64,000 nt of DNA from Symsagittifera roscoffensis (lineage: Eukaryota; Xenacoelomorpha; Acoela; Convolutidae): positions 72,385,345 through 72,449,344 of the forward strand of contig NC_087062.1 of the NCBI RefSeq assembly GCF_963678635.1, in the 5' to 3' direction. The first letter of the stretch is position 1, and the number at the start of each line of letters is the position of its first letter. The position numbers and the translations under genes are program-made. Of this stretch, positions 23,001 to 34,854 are shown one piece after another. The notes below the pieces were generated by a model, which had not been told where the DNA came from, did not search any database, and saw nothing but the letters and a program-made list of their open reading frames with translations.

Positions 23001-25224
23001 TACACCACCTGAATTACTTACACGTAAAACTACAGTAGAAATACCCAAAAATATAAAATTCTACCTTGCAAAAAACGAAACATCACCTCGACTAGAATGC
23101 AAAAATGCAGTAAAAACTGACGTTGAACAATCACAGATAAATAATCTACAACACTTTCCACTTTATTTAGATTGTCAAAATAACCACTACGAAGTTGATC
23201 TACTTGGAACATCAACTTTTAAACCAATTCCATACTCACAATGGATAAAAAATAACACCCAACAAAAAAGAGTAAAACAACACTCGCATAAAAAAGACCT
23301 TTTTCCACTAATTGAAAAAGAAAACTTAACTGATAAAATAAATTTATCAGGACCACAAACAAACGATTCAAAATACACAATAAATCAAGTTTTTGACCTC
23401 CATGACCCACTTGATACAATACCCTTATCTAAATTAGAAATTGAAAACATTTTTCTCCCCCCAACAGAAACAATTACAATTTCAACATTGAAACAATATC
23501 AAAATCTTGACCCGGTAATTAGACAGCTAAAATCATGGCACAAATATAAAACTAAACCCGTCAAGGCAGATACAACTATTTTAGGAAATAAAACACTCCT
23601 CCGATATTTTCGAAAATTCAATAATACGACAATAAACGAAAACACAGACCTTCTAGAATACAAACTAAATGAATCTACAGTTCCCTGTCTCCCTCTAAGT
23701 ATGATTCTCATAGCTTTTAATATTTCACATACACAAAATATTAAAGGACACTCTGGATCAGAGCAAACATATTCAAATTTTATACAAAACTTTTATTTCC
23801 CAAATGCACCAATTTGGATAAAAGTACTATGCAATGACTGTATAGTATGCCAACTAAATAAACCTTACCCAAATCAAAAACAAATAGCACAAAAACAAGA
23901 TTTTAAAGGACAAAGTTTGTACTTTAACCACCGTATCTCATTTGATACTAAAGGACCAATTTCACCCTCATCAGAAGGAAACTCCTACATTATGGTAATT
24001 GTTGACGCATTTACACATTATGTAGCACTTAACCCAGTACCACATTGTAACGCTTATTACGCTTACACAACGCTTTATGAACACTGGATAGCCAAATTTG
24101 GACTACCAGAAATTTTAGTTACAGACAACGGTACAGAATTCATAAATAATGAAATCATCACACTATGTCATTTATATAACATCAAACACAAACCACGTGC
24201 ATCTCATGCACCTTGGACAAACGGCTTAGTCGAAGGTATGAACCGTTCACTACAAGAATATCTTAGATGTATCATCAATGGAAATGATACAAGATATACT
24301 GAATGGTCAGCAGATGTAAAATTATTTCCCTTAGCATATAATTCACAAATTACGACAACTCTAGGAATGTCACCATATGAAATGGTTTTTAACCAAAAGC
24401 CACGCAAACCAATAATGTTTACAGCAAATTCTCATAAAAACGCACAAGGTTATTGTCAACCAAATAAAGACTCAATTTGTTATAACCTACCTTTACATAC
24501 ACACGATGAAGATCATTTTCATCACCCACAAATTCTTAAATTAGCCTCCGGTACACACACCGAATGGATTTTAAACAGAGATAAAAAACACAATGAAATC
24601 TATCAAAAAGTAACAAAAAAGTTGTTACAAAGGCAAAACATTAATGAACAAATAAATTCACGCTTTACACCAGCCTCCGATTTAAAAATTGGAACATTTG
24701 TTTTAATACCCAATTTTAATACTCAAAAAGGAATTTCTAAAAAATTACAACCCCTTCGTAAAGGACCATACCAAATAATTGCAAAACCCACTGATGTCAC
24801 ATATAAAATCTCCGACTCAGACAAAAAAGAAATCGTTCAACACCGAAATAACCTATTACCTTATTATCCAAAAGAATACGCACTCCGCGAACTAACTCAA
24901 TTATATTCTTTTACAGGTTTCAAAGTTATTCAAAATGACCCACATACGGAAAATACAACAAAGGAACAAAAATATTTACACTTCAAAAACCAAAATACAA
25001 AATCAACCACCACAAAAAGCAATACAAAAAATCTAGATCAAAATACATCTCAAAAAGAAAGAAGAAATAGAAAAATGACAGAACAAATAATACCCCAAGA
25101 ACAAATCGACAAATCAGAACATAGAGAGTCTTCACGACTTAGAAATCAACCACGTAAAAATTATAAAATATTCATCCCACAATCTAAAATATTAAAGAAA
25201 GTCGAATTTCAAAAACAACTTTAA
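16980..25224 (+). pseudogene. gag-pol: gag-pol of element 1, broken
   Basis: Collinear with the intact 2740-codon gag-pol of element 2. Four lesions were read by comparison. A one-base deletion lies at about 18687-18689. CAA became TAA at 19583-19585, just after the CCHC knuckle. TCA became TGA at 20303-20305, before the protease. A one-base deletion lies at about 21247. The protease DSG and the RT, RNase H and integrase motifs are otherwise present, including YLDD and the D,D-35-E set in the last fragment (21559-25224). With near-identical LTRs these are recent lesions. Homopolymer sequencing errors could explain the indels but not the stops. Confidence 0.9.
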
Positions 25225-25817
25225 TTTTGTATTTCACAGTCTTAGACCTTTGAAACATTTTGAATTTTCATTTTTCAAAATAACATGCTGACAAACACGC
25301 AATGAATCTAGTTCAAATTTAAACCAATAGGATTCATCCAATCCGTCACCTTCTCTAACTTAAACTCCGATCAATTAGACGAACCATATAAAACTCCAGG
25401 CATATCTATAACTATAACTTTACGACCTCCAGGTCAAAAATAAGCAAACCACTCCAACTTGACAACTAAAATAAATATCACCATAATATCATAACCCTCC
25501 CTTATCTATTAAACCAAAGATCAACAAAATTTCCCCAACTCAGACCTCAAATACCCCCCAAACAAATATGTTGAATTAGCCTAAAGTAAAAGAACGACCA
25601 TTTTAACTAGCCTAAAGTATAAAAATCTCAAAAACAACCCAGATCATTTGACAAATGAAAATAAAGACAAAGAAGACCTCCCGATCACCATAAAAATTGC
25701 CCCTAACAATTTTTCACAAAACTCAACCCACTTGTCAAAAAACCAATAAATAATTCGACCACACTTGAAAATTGCCCCAAAAAACAAAAAATATTCGATC
25801 AAGAAGTCATTTCGTAA
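25225..25817 (+). other. Non-coding gap between gag-pol and the small membrane ORFs, element 1
   Basis: About 590 bases with no frame of note on the plus strand. It is conserved in element 2 (55842-56441). AGCCTAAAGTA is repeated twice, about 40 bases apart. Confidence 0.5.
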
Positions 25818-25979
25818 ATGCTCTTCTCTCAATCAGTCACTATAATTATCACAAACCTCAAACAATTTTTTACGATACTTAAAACTTTTATAATATTTCT
25901 TTTTGATATCTTTGAATCTTTTGTAATAATCTTAATCATTTTTTGTAATATTTTTTTAAATTTTCTATTCCCTATTTGA
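25818..25979 (+). pseudogene. Small membrane ORF m1, frameshifted, element 1
   Basis: Counterpart of the 76-aa ORF at 56442-56672 in element 2. It starts MLFSQ and is highly hydrophobic (TFIIFLFDIFESFVIILIIF). An extra A in an A/T run near 25958 shifts the frame, so it ends after 53 residues. The original C-terminal part is still visible in the shifted frame up to the next ORF. Confidence 0.55.
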
Positions 25980-26043
25980 ACTATTCCTCCAACTTTCAAA
26001 AGCCCTTGATTATATCCACAGGTACGATATAAAACTTGTCTAA

Positions 26044-26232
26044 ATGATACGAACCATTTTCAGTAGAACTGATATTTTTTTACTATTTGTAATTTTTATA
26101 ACATTTCTATCATCCCTCATCTTGACAATATGCAAATGTATAAAAAAAGCAATCATCACATTCGCCCTAGCAACAATTCTCCTAATTCTTTTTTTAGAAG
26201 AATACTATAATAAACATAAACTTTTTCACTAA
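26044..26232 (+). CDS. Small membrane ORF m2 (62 aa), element 1
   Basis: Two hydrophobic stretches, about residues 10-30 (IFLLFVIFITFLSSLILTI) and 36-51, flank a short CKCIKK loop, followed by a charged EEYYNKHK tail. It is a predicted small double-spanning membrane protein. Element 2 encodes the same protein with five substitutions, all conservative or at the extreme C-terminus. An acceptor-like CCACAG lies about 20 bases upstream in both copies. Its size resembles viroporins, but no homology is claimed. Confidence 0.6.
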   Translation: MIRTIFSRTDIFLLFVIFITFLSSLILTICKCIKKAIITFALATILLILFLEEYYNKHKLFH

Positions 26233-26240
26233 AAGAATAG

Positions 26241-27371
26241 ACCAAAAAGCTATCAAAAATTGCTACCCAACAGTCCCAAAGTCAGTCTTCACCGACATCA
26301 TCCCAAGATAACCCAACAACACCTTCAACTACCCAAAATCCTCAAACATCTACACGAATTTCCTTTCAAGATAACCCATATACTTTTGAAGAACGACACG
26401 CACGCTTATCTGAACCACTAGAACCCATTCAACGGCAAGCACCTTTAAGTGAACCAACATACAATCTATACCCAACACTACCACCAGAACTAAGTAGAAT
26501 ACGACATCCTAGTCAAAACCAAAACACAATCGAAATAAATAGACAAATTATACATCCTCGAAGAAATAGAAATTTTCAAACTCCCCGAGTTCATTTTGAA
26601 ATACCTCAATCCCCATCACAAAACACTCCAGAAAATCCCACTGGGATCTTACCAGAAACCCCTACACTTCTTTCACAACGTAGCACCTCAAGCCTACCCT
26701 CAGATTACTTAGGTTCAACACCAACATCTGAACAAATACGTGAAAATCCCTTCAATCCCCCAAACCAAACATCACAACTACCATATTGGACAACACATTC
26801 ATTCACACAAGGTGAACCAAATTTAACCAATGACCCGATAGATATTTCTTCAGATACAACATCCTCATCACTACCGGAAACATTATCACCACCATCAACA
26901 CCATCCATTAGCCAAATTTCTCCGACACCTTTTAACTTAAATTTTCCAAATAATCTCGACGCAAGATATCGAGAACAATCATCAACAACTATTCCTTTAA
27001 GACTAGATTGGAATACATTCACAGCACCTCCACCATTATTTGGACAACACCCAGAAAGTAACCGACTCCACAACTGGGCACTCAATAGACTACAATATCG
27101 ACAAGACATCCACGACGACATTCGTGAACACAATATACAAATACTCCAACAAAATAGTTTACAATTAAAGTTTGAAATCACAGTTAAATTAAACAACATT
27201 ACTCAACATCCCTATCCATTAAACCCACCAAATATAACAGCTCAATCACTACCACCACCATTTATAACAACTGAAGTAATATATAAATACGACAGATACA
27301 CCAAAAAGACAATTGGTTACATCACATTTTATAACCCATATTCAGGATTATCATACACATGTATATTCTAA
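26241..27371 (+). CDS. AUG-less open frame, about 376 codons, element 1
   Basis: The frame is open from the TAG at 26238 to the TAA at 27369-27371 and contains no in-frame ATG. It is equally open in element 2, with many silent differences, although other element 1 genes are broken. The N-terminal half is rich in Ser, Thr, Pro, Gln and Asn. The C-terminal part looks globular (WNTFTAPPPLFGQH, then NWALNRLQYRQDIH). It overlaps the env-like ATG by 13 bases. It must be reached by splicing (acceptor candidate CTACCCAACAG near 26273) or by non-AUG initiation. Frameshifting from m2 is excluded by the stop between them. The function is unknown. Confidence 0.7.
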   Translation, partial: TKKLSKIATQQSQSQSSPTSSQDNPTTPSTTQNPQTSTRISFQDNPYTFEERHARLSEPLEPIQRQAPLSEPTYNLYPTLPPELSRIRHPSQNQNTIEINRQIIHPRRNRNFQTPRVHFEIPQSPSQNTPENPTGILPETPTLLSQRSTSSLPSDYLGSTPTSEQIRENPFNPPNQTSQLPYWTTHSFTQGEPNLTNDPIDISSDTTSSSLPETLSPPSTPSISQISPTPFNLNFPNNLDARYREQSSTTIPLRLDWNTFTAPPPLFGQHPESNRLHNWALNRLQYRQDIHDDIREHNIQILQQNSLQLKFEITVKLNNITQHPYPLNPPNITAQSLPPPFITTEVIYKYDRYTKKTIGYITFYNPYSGLSYTCIF

Positions 27372-29975
27372 ACTTATTAATTTTTCTCCAACTCCTTTTT
27401 CTAGTAATCTCAAATCAAAACATAAACCCTTCCCCCCGCACAGGACCACAAGATTTATTAGTAACACATTACGATTGTGAAGAAAACGAACAAAAAACAC
27501 TACACAAATATGCAATAAATCAAGTATCACAATGCGAAACAGAACCACAAGCCATAGAAACTACAAATGTAATCGCAAAACTTTACTCAAAAGCCCGAGC
27601 AACAACAGTTATCGGATATAAATTCACAGCAACATTTTCCGAAAAGAAAGTACATTGTTCACAAGTCTCAAACGGAAATAAAAACCGACTTGACCATGAA
27701 TCATTCTACCAGAGTAATATCGAACGACTTTTACATCTAAATCCCGAAGATTGTAAAAACGAGTTACTCCGACTAAATATCACAAAAAAAAAACACAGAT
27801 AGAAAGTTAGTATATTTCCAAGTATTTTCAGACTCTGTACATCAAGCAGAACTTGAAAGATATCGAGGACATATAAAATTAGATGAAAAATATCCATATA
27901 ACGGCGCACACGGACGATTAACCTATGACATGCACGATAAACACTGGATACCACACATCGGTATAAATGACCCATCAAACTGCAAAGCAGACACAAAAAA
28001 TAAAGGATACCAAGAAATAATGTTTTTCGATTGGAAAAAACAACTCGAAAAAATACAACTCACACGCGATTTATCAGACAACACAATGATCTATCAAGGA
28101 ATTAGATTACCTTGTAAAAACGATCAAGGCTATTGTGACCCTACAACACGAACACAAGCAACAATTGTTTGGTTACCCGAAGACACATGTACAACATTTC
28201 AAGTAGCAAAAATACACGCTCGTATGATAAAATTTCACGAAAAATAGTTTATACAGTCCATTCCATATGAACAAGTAAACCCATCACGAAAACAAAGTTC
28301 TAATTTTAGAAACATACACAATATAGAAAATAAATTGACACGTTTTCAAATATATCAAGAAACAGAACTTGCATGTAAATACAGAAACCCACTTCACAAA
28401 ACACAATACTCTGAAATATTAGTTGAATACGAACAAGGATTCAACATGACCACTGGAAAAATAAAAATCGACCCATATGCCACAGGTCATCCTCCAAACG
28501 AAGGAACATCATATATACCAGTTAATTTTCAAAAAAGTAAAGGTCAACCCGTTGGACATCTAAAGCCCCATGACACTAGAAGCACACGTTTACAAGAACT
28601 ATCACTAATGAATAGTACATATTTCGGTAATATCCACTATGATATTCACTTAGATATGAAACTAGACTACACGATTAGCCGAATTTTTCAAGAAATGTCA
28701 CTCTCCGAATTAGAAACACTACACCAAATATGCGAATTAGAAAGAACACAAATATTACAATCACTTGCACTAGCAGTATTAAAAATACCCTACGCAGGAT
28801 ATTTACTATCAGGAAATAGATCAAATTTTTTAGACTACGAAGGAAACATTTTATGGTTTTATACTTGTACCAAAAAAGTATCACCACTATACGTTTTTGA
28901 AGACAAACGATGCTATAAAAGAATTCCTATCTTTTATAAGAATAAAGTACATTTCGTTGACACACTTTCAAGAAGAACCTATTTCTGGGATACCGCAGTC
29001 CCATGTGGATCAAAAAATAGCCACAATGTAGTACAACTAAACCCTGATGAAGATAAATATTACCTTCTCACCCCATATCCCACATTAATGCAATCACTCA
29101 AAAAATTTTCACCAGAAAGCATTCGCGCTATCGCTCGAAACCCAAATATAGACTTACAATCAATAGGAATATACTCAAAATCAGATATTCAACATCACAT
29201 TAGAACACAACAATTCCAAGAATTATTAACACAAATGGGTACAATACAAAGACAATCAATTGACCAAAACTTACGCAAACTTGCCGAAATCGCAGGATTT
29301 GCAGATATCTATACGCAAGACTATAGCGGATATTTCAAAGACATTAAAGATTATATATATCTAAACGGTGAAAAATACCGTCCCCAAGATATATCACCTA
29401 TCAATATTTTTAGCTTTGTTACACTCAAGAATGAAATTCTTGATTTTCTAGGATGGCCCTACTACATCTTAGAAAAACTGACTATTTTATACGCAATGTT
29501 TAACTTTATTGGATTTCTTTTTTCACTTTTAAAAGGAATCTATAACACATGTGCTATACACACACAAGTCAATAGACAAGCAAGTGTAGCACGCATACTA
29601 TTTGCAGGATTTTTTGGAATTTTTTCTACATCAATAAACAAAATTCTTTTAGACGCACAAATAAAAGAATACAACACAAAAATAGCAACAAGACAGAACA
29701 CATACGACGAAGAACATAACAATGTAGACACAACGCCAACAGCACCACAGTTACCACCCCTACCACATAACCATCCATTATCCCTAGTCCCACGTAATTT
29801 TCGAAATTTAGCAATAACACATAATCTAAATTTTAGACCAACCATATCACAAAGTCCCATCCAACATATAATGACACACCACTCACAAGATGAAAATACT
29901 TATGAACAAATTATAGAACAACCCCATACCACCGCTTTTCAGTCTCAAAATAATAATTTTTTTAGCCCACAATGA
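27359..29975 (+). pseudogene. env-like glycoprotein of element 1, broken
   Basis: Counterpart of the 872-aa ORF at 57987-60605. The frame is lost near 27785 in an A-rich run (a change of +1), and TAT became TAG at 28245-28247. The open fragments are 27359-27802, 27930-28247 and 28335-29975. The signal peptide start and the C-terminal membrane region remain readable. The last codons still overlap the next ORF by ATGA. Confidence 0.85.
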
Positions 29976-31780
29976 GCCGACAACTTGGATCCCTACACCG
30001 TTCAAATTCCCATCCAACCAACCTCACCACTCCAATTACAATAATTCCACTTTTTGCTTTCCCGCCACCCAATTTCCCAACCAGTAATGTAACATCAGGC
30101 ATGAATTCCGATACTAATTCACAAATCTCAGTTTTATACTCCACCTCACAACTCAATAACCCGAATATTGAAACCCCCGATGAATTTGCCGACTCTGAAC
30201 CATCTCCATCCAATAATTTTCACACCAACCCCTCAATTTTTTCCCAACCCCCTTTTCAACCAATGCTACCAAATAACCCTGTCCCCACCAATTCTACACC
30301 CTCTTACGCTTCCCAAGTCACTCCAACCTACTCTTCCCTTCATTCAGACCGATCATCCAATTCTCCAGATACCCCCCAAATCTCCCCAGAACTAGATAAT
30401 TTTATTACCTTACAACACCAACCCTACCACCTTGACACCCCCACCATAAACCAAATTTCATCCACAATAGATTCATCCAACCCTCCTACTCCTACACCCT
30501 CTTCAATTTATACCGAATCATTAGCACCATCATCCACATCTACTGAATCTTCACTCAGCACTAATAGAGCTTACCGCACTTTTAAAAGAAAGTTCCCCAA
30601 CCATCCTTTCCCAGCAAAACCAGGAACAGCCCGTGAATATATAAATCATCCAAATCACACTAACACAAAAGAATTTTTAGCTATCACCTTACCCTCATTT
30701 CCACAATACACCTTAAACACCCCTCACGACACTAACGAAACACGTAGCTTTGTAGACGAACACGTTTTAATGCCTACCCTTCCTTGGACCTCATATTATC
30801 ATTTTACTAATCCCCTTTGCTTACCTTTATCTAACACTCACATCGATATAGAACGAAATAAGGACATGCTATATCGACTCACTACACCACTAACACCTAC
30901 ACAATTTACTTACATCGTATATAAAAAATCACTAAAAACACACACTGCACCCCGAGCTAACGAATATACGCTAGAATATTACGATCATAACATCATCAGA
31001 ACTAACCAAGATCAATTCTTAGACGATGATCGCTTCGCTAACCCACAAATCACAGAAAAATTTTTCATTAAAACACCATATGTATTTACACTCAATATCT
31101 TTGATCGCAAATTTGACCACATCATCTCAGAAGCACTAACAGACACGCAAGCCTACGAAAATTTTAAAGAACGCTTCCAAATATTTTCACTAACCTTTAA
31201 TTTCCTTGCACCACATGAAAGAGATTTGCACTGCTCACACGATATTATGTTGCGCACTAAACAAACTCACACATATACATATTATCGTTTTATTCAAAAT
31301 CACTTTGACCTACACACTCCCTCCAGACAACCACACCACCGTTTTCAATTCATCAATTCCAAATACACCTCACCATTCTTTCTTAACTTCACATATTGCA
31401 ATAAAGATACTAACCTTCATGGTATTCTTCGAGATTTTGATCCCATAACCCAAATGTATATTTTTTGTCCCATCACCAAGACCTTCAACGCAGAAGAATC
31501 CCGACCCTTCCTTATCCCACACGAATTTGTTCAACCTATAGAAATCCCCATTTTAGAATTCATCCACAACACTAAATTCAATCACAAATTATATAATCTA
31601 ATCCAAAACACACCTTATGAGTTTGCAGTTGGCACTGAAGAACTAACCACCATTAAAGCACTTCAATTGCTTTGGCCACTGCTTCAAACTAAAAATATCA
31701 TCCGCATCTTAGCTAAATTACTAACAACTTCAGATCTCATCCACGACATATTCCCCCACGGTTTCTTCCCCGACGACTAA
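29972..31780 (+). CDS. 3' ORF, 602-aa protein of unknown family, element 1
   Basis: Starts at the ATG of ATGA shared with the env-like stop. Residues about 1-200 are Ser/Thr/Pro/Asn-rich and probably disordered. Residues about 200-602 look folded, with aromatic-rich segments (WTSYYHFTNPLCLPL, FFLNFTYC, MYIFCPITKTF) and a hydrophobic end (ALQLLWPLLQTKNIIRILAKLL). It is open in both copies with the same length to within one residue, while its neighbours decayed in element 1. No signal peptide or known motif is seen. It could be an accessory or regulatory protein; I do not recognise the family. Confidence 0.75.
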   Translation: MSRQLGSLHRSNSHPTNLTTPITIIPLFAFPPPNFPTSNVTSGMNSDTNSQISVLYSTSQLNNPNIETPDEFADSEPSPSNNFHTNPSIFSQPPFQPMLPNNPVPTNSTPSYASQVTPTYSSLHSDRSSNSPDTPQISPELDNFITLQHQPYHLDTPTINQISSTIDSSNPPTPTPSSIYTESLAPSSTSTESSLSTNRAYRTFKRKFPNHPFPAKPGTAREYINHPNHTNTKEFLAITLPSFPQYTLNTPHDTNETRSFVDEHVLMPTLPWTSYYHFTNPLCLPLSNTHIDIERNKDMLYRLTTPLTPTQFTYIVYKKSLKTHTAPRANEYTLEYYDHNIIRTNQDQFLDDDRFANPQITEKFFIKTPYVFTLNIFDRKFDHIISEALTDTQAYENFKERFQIFSLTFNFLAPHERDLHCSHDIMLRTKQTHTYTYYRFIQNHFDLHTPSRQPHHRFQFINSKYTSPFFLNFTYCNKDTNLHGILRDFDPITQMYIFCPITKTFNAEESRPFLIPHEFVQPIEIPILEFIHNTKFNHKLYNLIQNTPYEFAVGTEELTTIKALQLLWPLLQTKNIIRILAKLLTTSDLIHDIFPHGFFPDD

Positions 31781-31783
31781 CAG

Positions 31784-31872
31784 GTAAGTATGAATTATAC
31801 ATATTATTAACTAATTAAAATACAAAATTAGAAACTAACCATTCTTTATCCAAGTCTTCTTTGGACTTTTAG
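31784..31872 (+). other. Intron-like segment directly after the last stop, element 1
   Basis: Three bases after the TAA the sequence reads CAG|GTAAGTAT, a near-ideal donor. About 89 bases on, it ends CTTTTAG|CC after a pyrimidine-rich stretch, with a branch-like TTAACTAA in between. Element 2 has the same arrangement (62411-62497) with TACTAAC as the branch site. It is a probable short 3'-UTR intron. Confidence 0.55.
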
Positions 31873-33381
31873 CCTTCATCCAACGATCATCTGAAAAATT
31901 CACAAACGAAAAATAAAAAATAGAAAACTTCTTCAAAACTGTTTAAAACTCTATTAATTTTTTGCACCAACAATTAAAAAAATATAATACCAATGCAGTA
32001 ATTTAATTTATAAATTTTTCCCCCACAAGCAGTAAATCTAATTATAATGAAAATTTGTAACTTAATTTTTCCCAACAAATAGCAGTAAAATTTAAATTTC
32101 TATGTAATAAATTGATAAAACGAAAATGCAGTACTAACCTTTTGATATTTGTATTCGTTCGCACAAAAATCCTATCCACACTCGCACAGCTCGCCCACGA
32201 AGAATTGTTTAAAATAATGAATTTCAGTTTCAAGCTTTCACACTCAACAACTCTAACACAAGATAACACGTTTCAAACTTTCCTTTAACCCGGTTGGAAA
32301 GGAATTATATACTAAACAACACTAACCAACGCAGCTTACTAAACACCACAAATCATAGAATAACAGCATGACTAAGAAAAGGAAACCAACGGTACCCAAA
32401 CCGGATTAACCCAGTTTAAAACTGGATAATTTATTCTTTTGAAGACTATTATAAAGTCTAAGAAAGAAATAATAAAACACAAAAAAAGTCGAAAGACAAA
32501 CCCATACCACAAACAATTTGATGTTTGAAAAAAGGACACAACCAACAAAACATAAGAAAAACCACAACAAACCCAACATAAAACGCTGTCACATAACAGG
32601 ACCTCTCACAAAAACCGCATGCAATCATACTCCCACTCCTGGCCTAACCCACCAGAAGAGGACGTCCTGAGCATGCTCTATAGCCGGCCTAACCCACCGC
32701 GCTACATCCACGCTTTGTGACACACACTCCTATTTTTAATAAGAGCTACTCAAGGGTGAGTAACTCTTCGAAATAACTGAACTAAAACAAAAAACTTTTG
32801 TGAAAACAACTAACCAAAATCATAATTAAAAAATATTAAACTAATAAAAGTTTTATAAAATGTAAATTATATTATGCAATATATAGATCAGCATACAACA
32901 CCAAGGACGAACATCCAAAGACAAAACGACCCCACTACACTCGAAAAAGAATGGCCAACCACAATCGATATGCCGCTCACAAACACAACTCAAAGGATTT
33001 AGAGTACGACTTGACTTCGCAGAAAAGGACTTCATTGAACTAGACCAATGACCACCTCGATGTTCAAGTATACGTACAGATCCGAGTAACCAGGCATCCC
33101 CTCCACGCACAATCTCCACGCCATTCCCAGACAAGATCAAACACAAAGAAGTTCTCAACAATGAAACAGAAAAACCTGACATAGCAAACCATTCTGAAAT
33201 CAGACTTGAGTTTGTTGCGAAAACCCAGTCGTTGTCATGAGAAGACACAACGATTGAACCTGGAACTTCTCTAACAAGAGAACCCAGAAGAAATATGATG
33301 TTCACCAAATACCAACGTCCATCATCCATCCTTTGGATTACAGAAAGACTATTCTAAAAAACTCTGTAAAACCCGGATGGG
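31873..33381 (+). promoter_or_regulatory. Structured 3' non-coding region, element 1
   Basis: About 1.5 kb conserved in element 2. GCAGTA occurs at 31995, 32029, 32082 and 32128, the last being part of GCAGTACTAAC. Hairpins CCAGTTT-A-AAACTGG and AGACT-ATTATA-AGTCT lie near 32415-32460. Two adjacent palindromes, AGGACGTCCT and GAGCATGCTC, occupy 32659-32678 and are flanked by direct repeats GGCCTAACCCACC (32641 and 32686). The GGATGGG next to the LTR is the likely plus-strand primer. It could be an RNA export or packaging element. Confidence 0.5.
33373..33381 (+). other. Polypurine-tract candidate, element 1
   Basis: The bases just before the 3' LTR read CCGGATGGG. It is only moderately purine-rich for a plus-strand primer. 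The equivalent site of element 2 lies beyond the window. Confidence 0.4.
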
Positions 33382-33791
33382 TGGAACCTGATCTAAACTA
33401 CATTTTATGATTGGATAAATTAGATATTTTACCAATGTAAAGTATTTAATATTAACCAATCATGATCCATCTGACTAACAATCCACTTATTTGTAAGTGC
33501 TGAAATTACTTGTAATTTCAGCACCAGAGAGATTTGTATTTAACTTAGAAATTAGTAGACTCTCCAAGAAGACTTCAGCAGCCGCAATAAACCAGTATAC
33601 CCTAGATCTATTGAGCCTAGCAGAGACTAGTTAAACAACCTGAGACTAGATAGTATAAGAGTAAGATTAGGATTGGTATTAGACTAAGAAGTTGCACGAA
33701 TCTATCCGGCCGAAAATAAGATAGCGTGACGAGCAGACGGTGTACCCTATCCGAAATTACTCTATGAGTTATACACTTCGGTCCTAACTCA
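33382..33791 (+). repeat. 3' LTR of retroelement 1
   Basis: Matches the 5' LTR at 405 of 410 positions by my reading; three of the five differences cluster near the end (GTTATACACTTCGG against GTTAACCACATCGG). AATAAA lies at 33586-33591 and TATAAG at 33654-33659. The target duplication CGAG follows immediately. Confidence 0.93.
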
Positions 33792-33990
33792 CGAGTGTTT
33801 GCACTACCTGGATAGGATAGAGTACACTTGAACGATAAATGTTGATCAACTTTATCCTTTATATGTCGCAAGAAAGCAGCCAACTCACAAAAACACTTCT
33901 GAAAACAGACGCATATTTAAGCATTGGGTTGAAATTGTCAGAAACTAGAGATTTCTATACAGTTTAGTTTGAGATATGCTTAAAGTTGTT
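33792..33990 (+). repeat. Dispersed repeat family B, copy 1, right part
   Basis: Continues the B sequence interrupted at 14922. It aligns with about 35605-35740 (ACAnTTGAACnATAAAnnTTGATCA, then GCATTGGnTTG). The sequence from about 33990 to 34287 shows nothing further that I recognise. Confidence 0.5.
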
Positions 33991-34287
33991 GGCATTTAAT
34001 CGAGAATCATTTTTATTTAATTCCTCCCGAACTATGTTTAACGAAAGCTCAAAACCTGTTTCTTTTGTGTCATTAACTAATCGTAAAAATCGAGTCATAA
34101 AGGAGAACTCTATACTAATATAAAATACTTACTTTGCATTCATAGCTTTCTAAAAGCTGCGTTCTTGGGACAATTTTTTTTTTAGTTTTCTACGACTTCT
34201 AAAATGACTGACGAGTCTATGTAATACATAAGTAAAATTGAGCGGTTGATCAAATGTTGATCTTCTACAAACAAAAATTCATCAGAA

Positions 34288-34805
34288 ACAAGACAGCTCG
34301 TTTATGCCCTGAATGTTCCGACTGTGCCTTAAATCATATCATATAGTTTTTCGGAAAAAATATTGAAATCTTGTAAATTTTGGAAAAAATCAAAATGTAA
34401 TGTTTTGCGTCGTACGAAAATAATATGACCAATTATCTGGCCTCAATTCAATTTGGAACGATTTTTGTTGTGCGGGATAATTCACCGCGCACAAGCAAGT
34501 CACATTACGCTCTTAGCAATATGAATAAATTCTTCAAAGGCGCATAATTTAGTCCAGAATATGGCCAGTTTGGGGGCCATTTTCAAACCCCCAGAACTTT
34601 CTAAAATATAAATGTAGTTAGCCATTTTCAAACCCCCAGAACTTTCTAAAATATAAATGTAGTTAGCAGATTTTTTTATATTTGGACTCAGGAAATCGAT
34701 ATCTTCAATGGGGTGAAAAAATTTCCGAAAACTATTATTTCGATCGGCGAAAATTGACTGCATAAAAAAACCACACCGAGAATAAACATTCCGTTTTCTA
34801 CGTTT
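34288..34805 (+). mobile_element. Palindrome-ended element, diverged copy
   Basis: Starts AAGACAGCTCG, then GCCCTGAATGTTCCGACTG, and ends near CACCGAGAATAAACATTCCG, matching 488-1008 with much divergence. It contains a 45-bp tandem duplication (34576-34665). Confidence 0.55.
34576..34665 (+). repeat. 45-bp tandem duplication
   Basis: Two identical 45-bp units starting GCCATTTTCAAACC lie head to tail inside the diverged palindrome-ended element. Confidence 0.85.
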
Positions 34806-34854
34806 TCAATAATGGAAAAAAGTAAAAAACGTCCTAGATTATAAAACAAAAATT

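Larger units (their letters stand above)
14923..33791 (+). mobile_element. Giant Ty3/gypsy-class retroelement, copy 1 (complete but coding-defective)
   Basis: 18,869 bp between two 410-bp LTRs that differ at 5 positions, flanked by the 4-bp duplication CGAG (14919-14922 and 33792-33795). The order RT, RNase H, integrase with a GPY/F module places it in the Ty3/gypsy class. It is several times longer than an ordinary gypsy element, because about 6.5 kb of extra coding sequence lies between pol and the 3' non-coding region. Compared with copy 2, gag-pol has two frameshifts and two stops, env has one frameshift and one stop, and one small ORF has a frameshift. The leader ORF, ORF1, the AUG-less frame and the last ORF remain open. 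It inserted into repeat family B. Confidence 0.93.

Noticed and set aside
32853-33329. Antisense frame in the 3' non-coding region of element 1, reminiscent of antisense genes of some retroviruses
   Set aside because: The same frame in element 2 (about 63459-63743) has an in-frame stop (TAG) upstream, and the differences do not look constrained.
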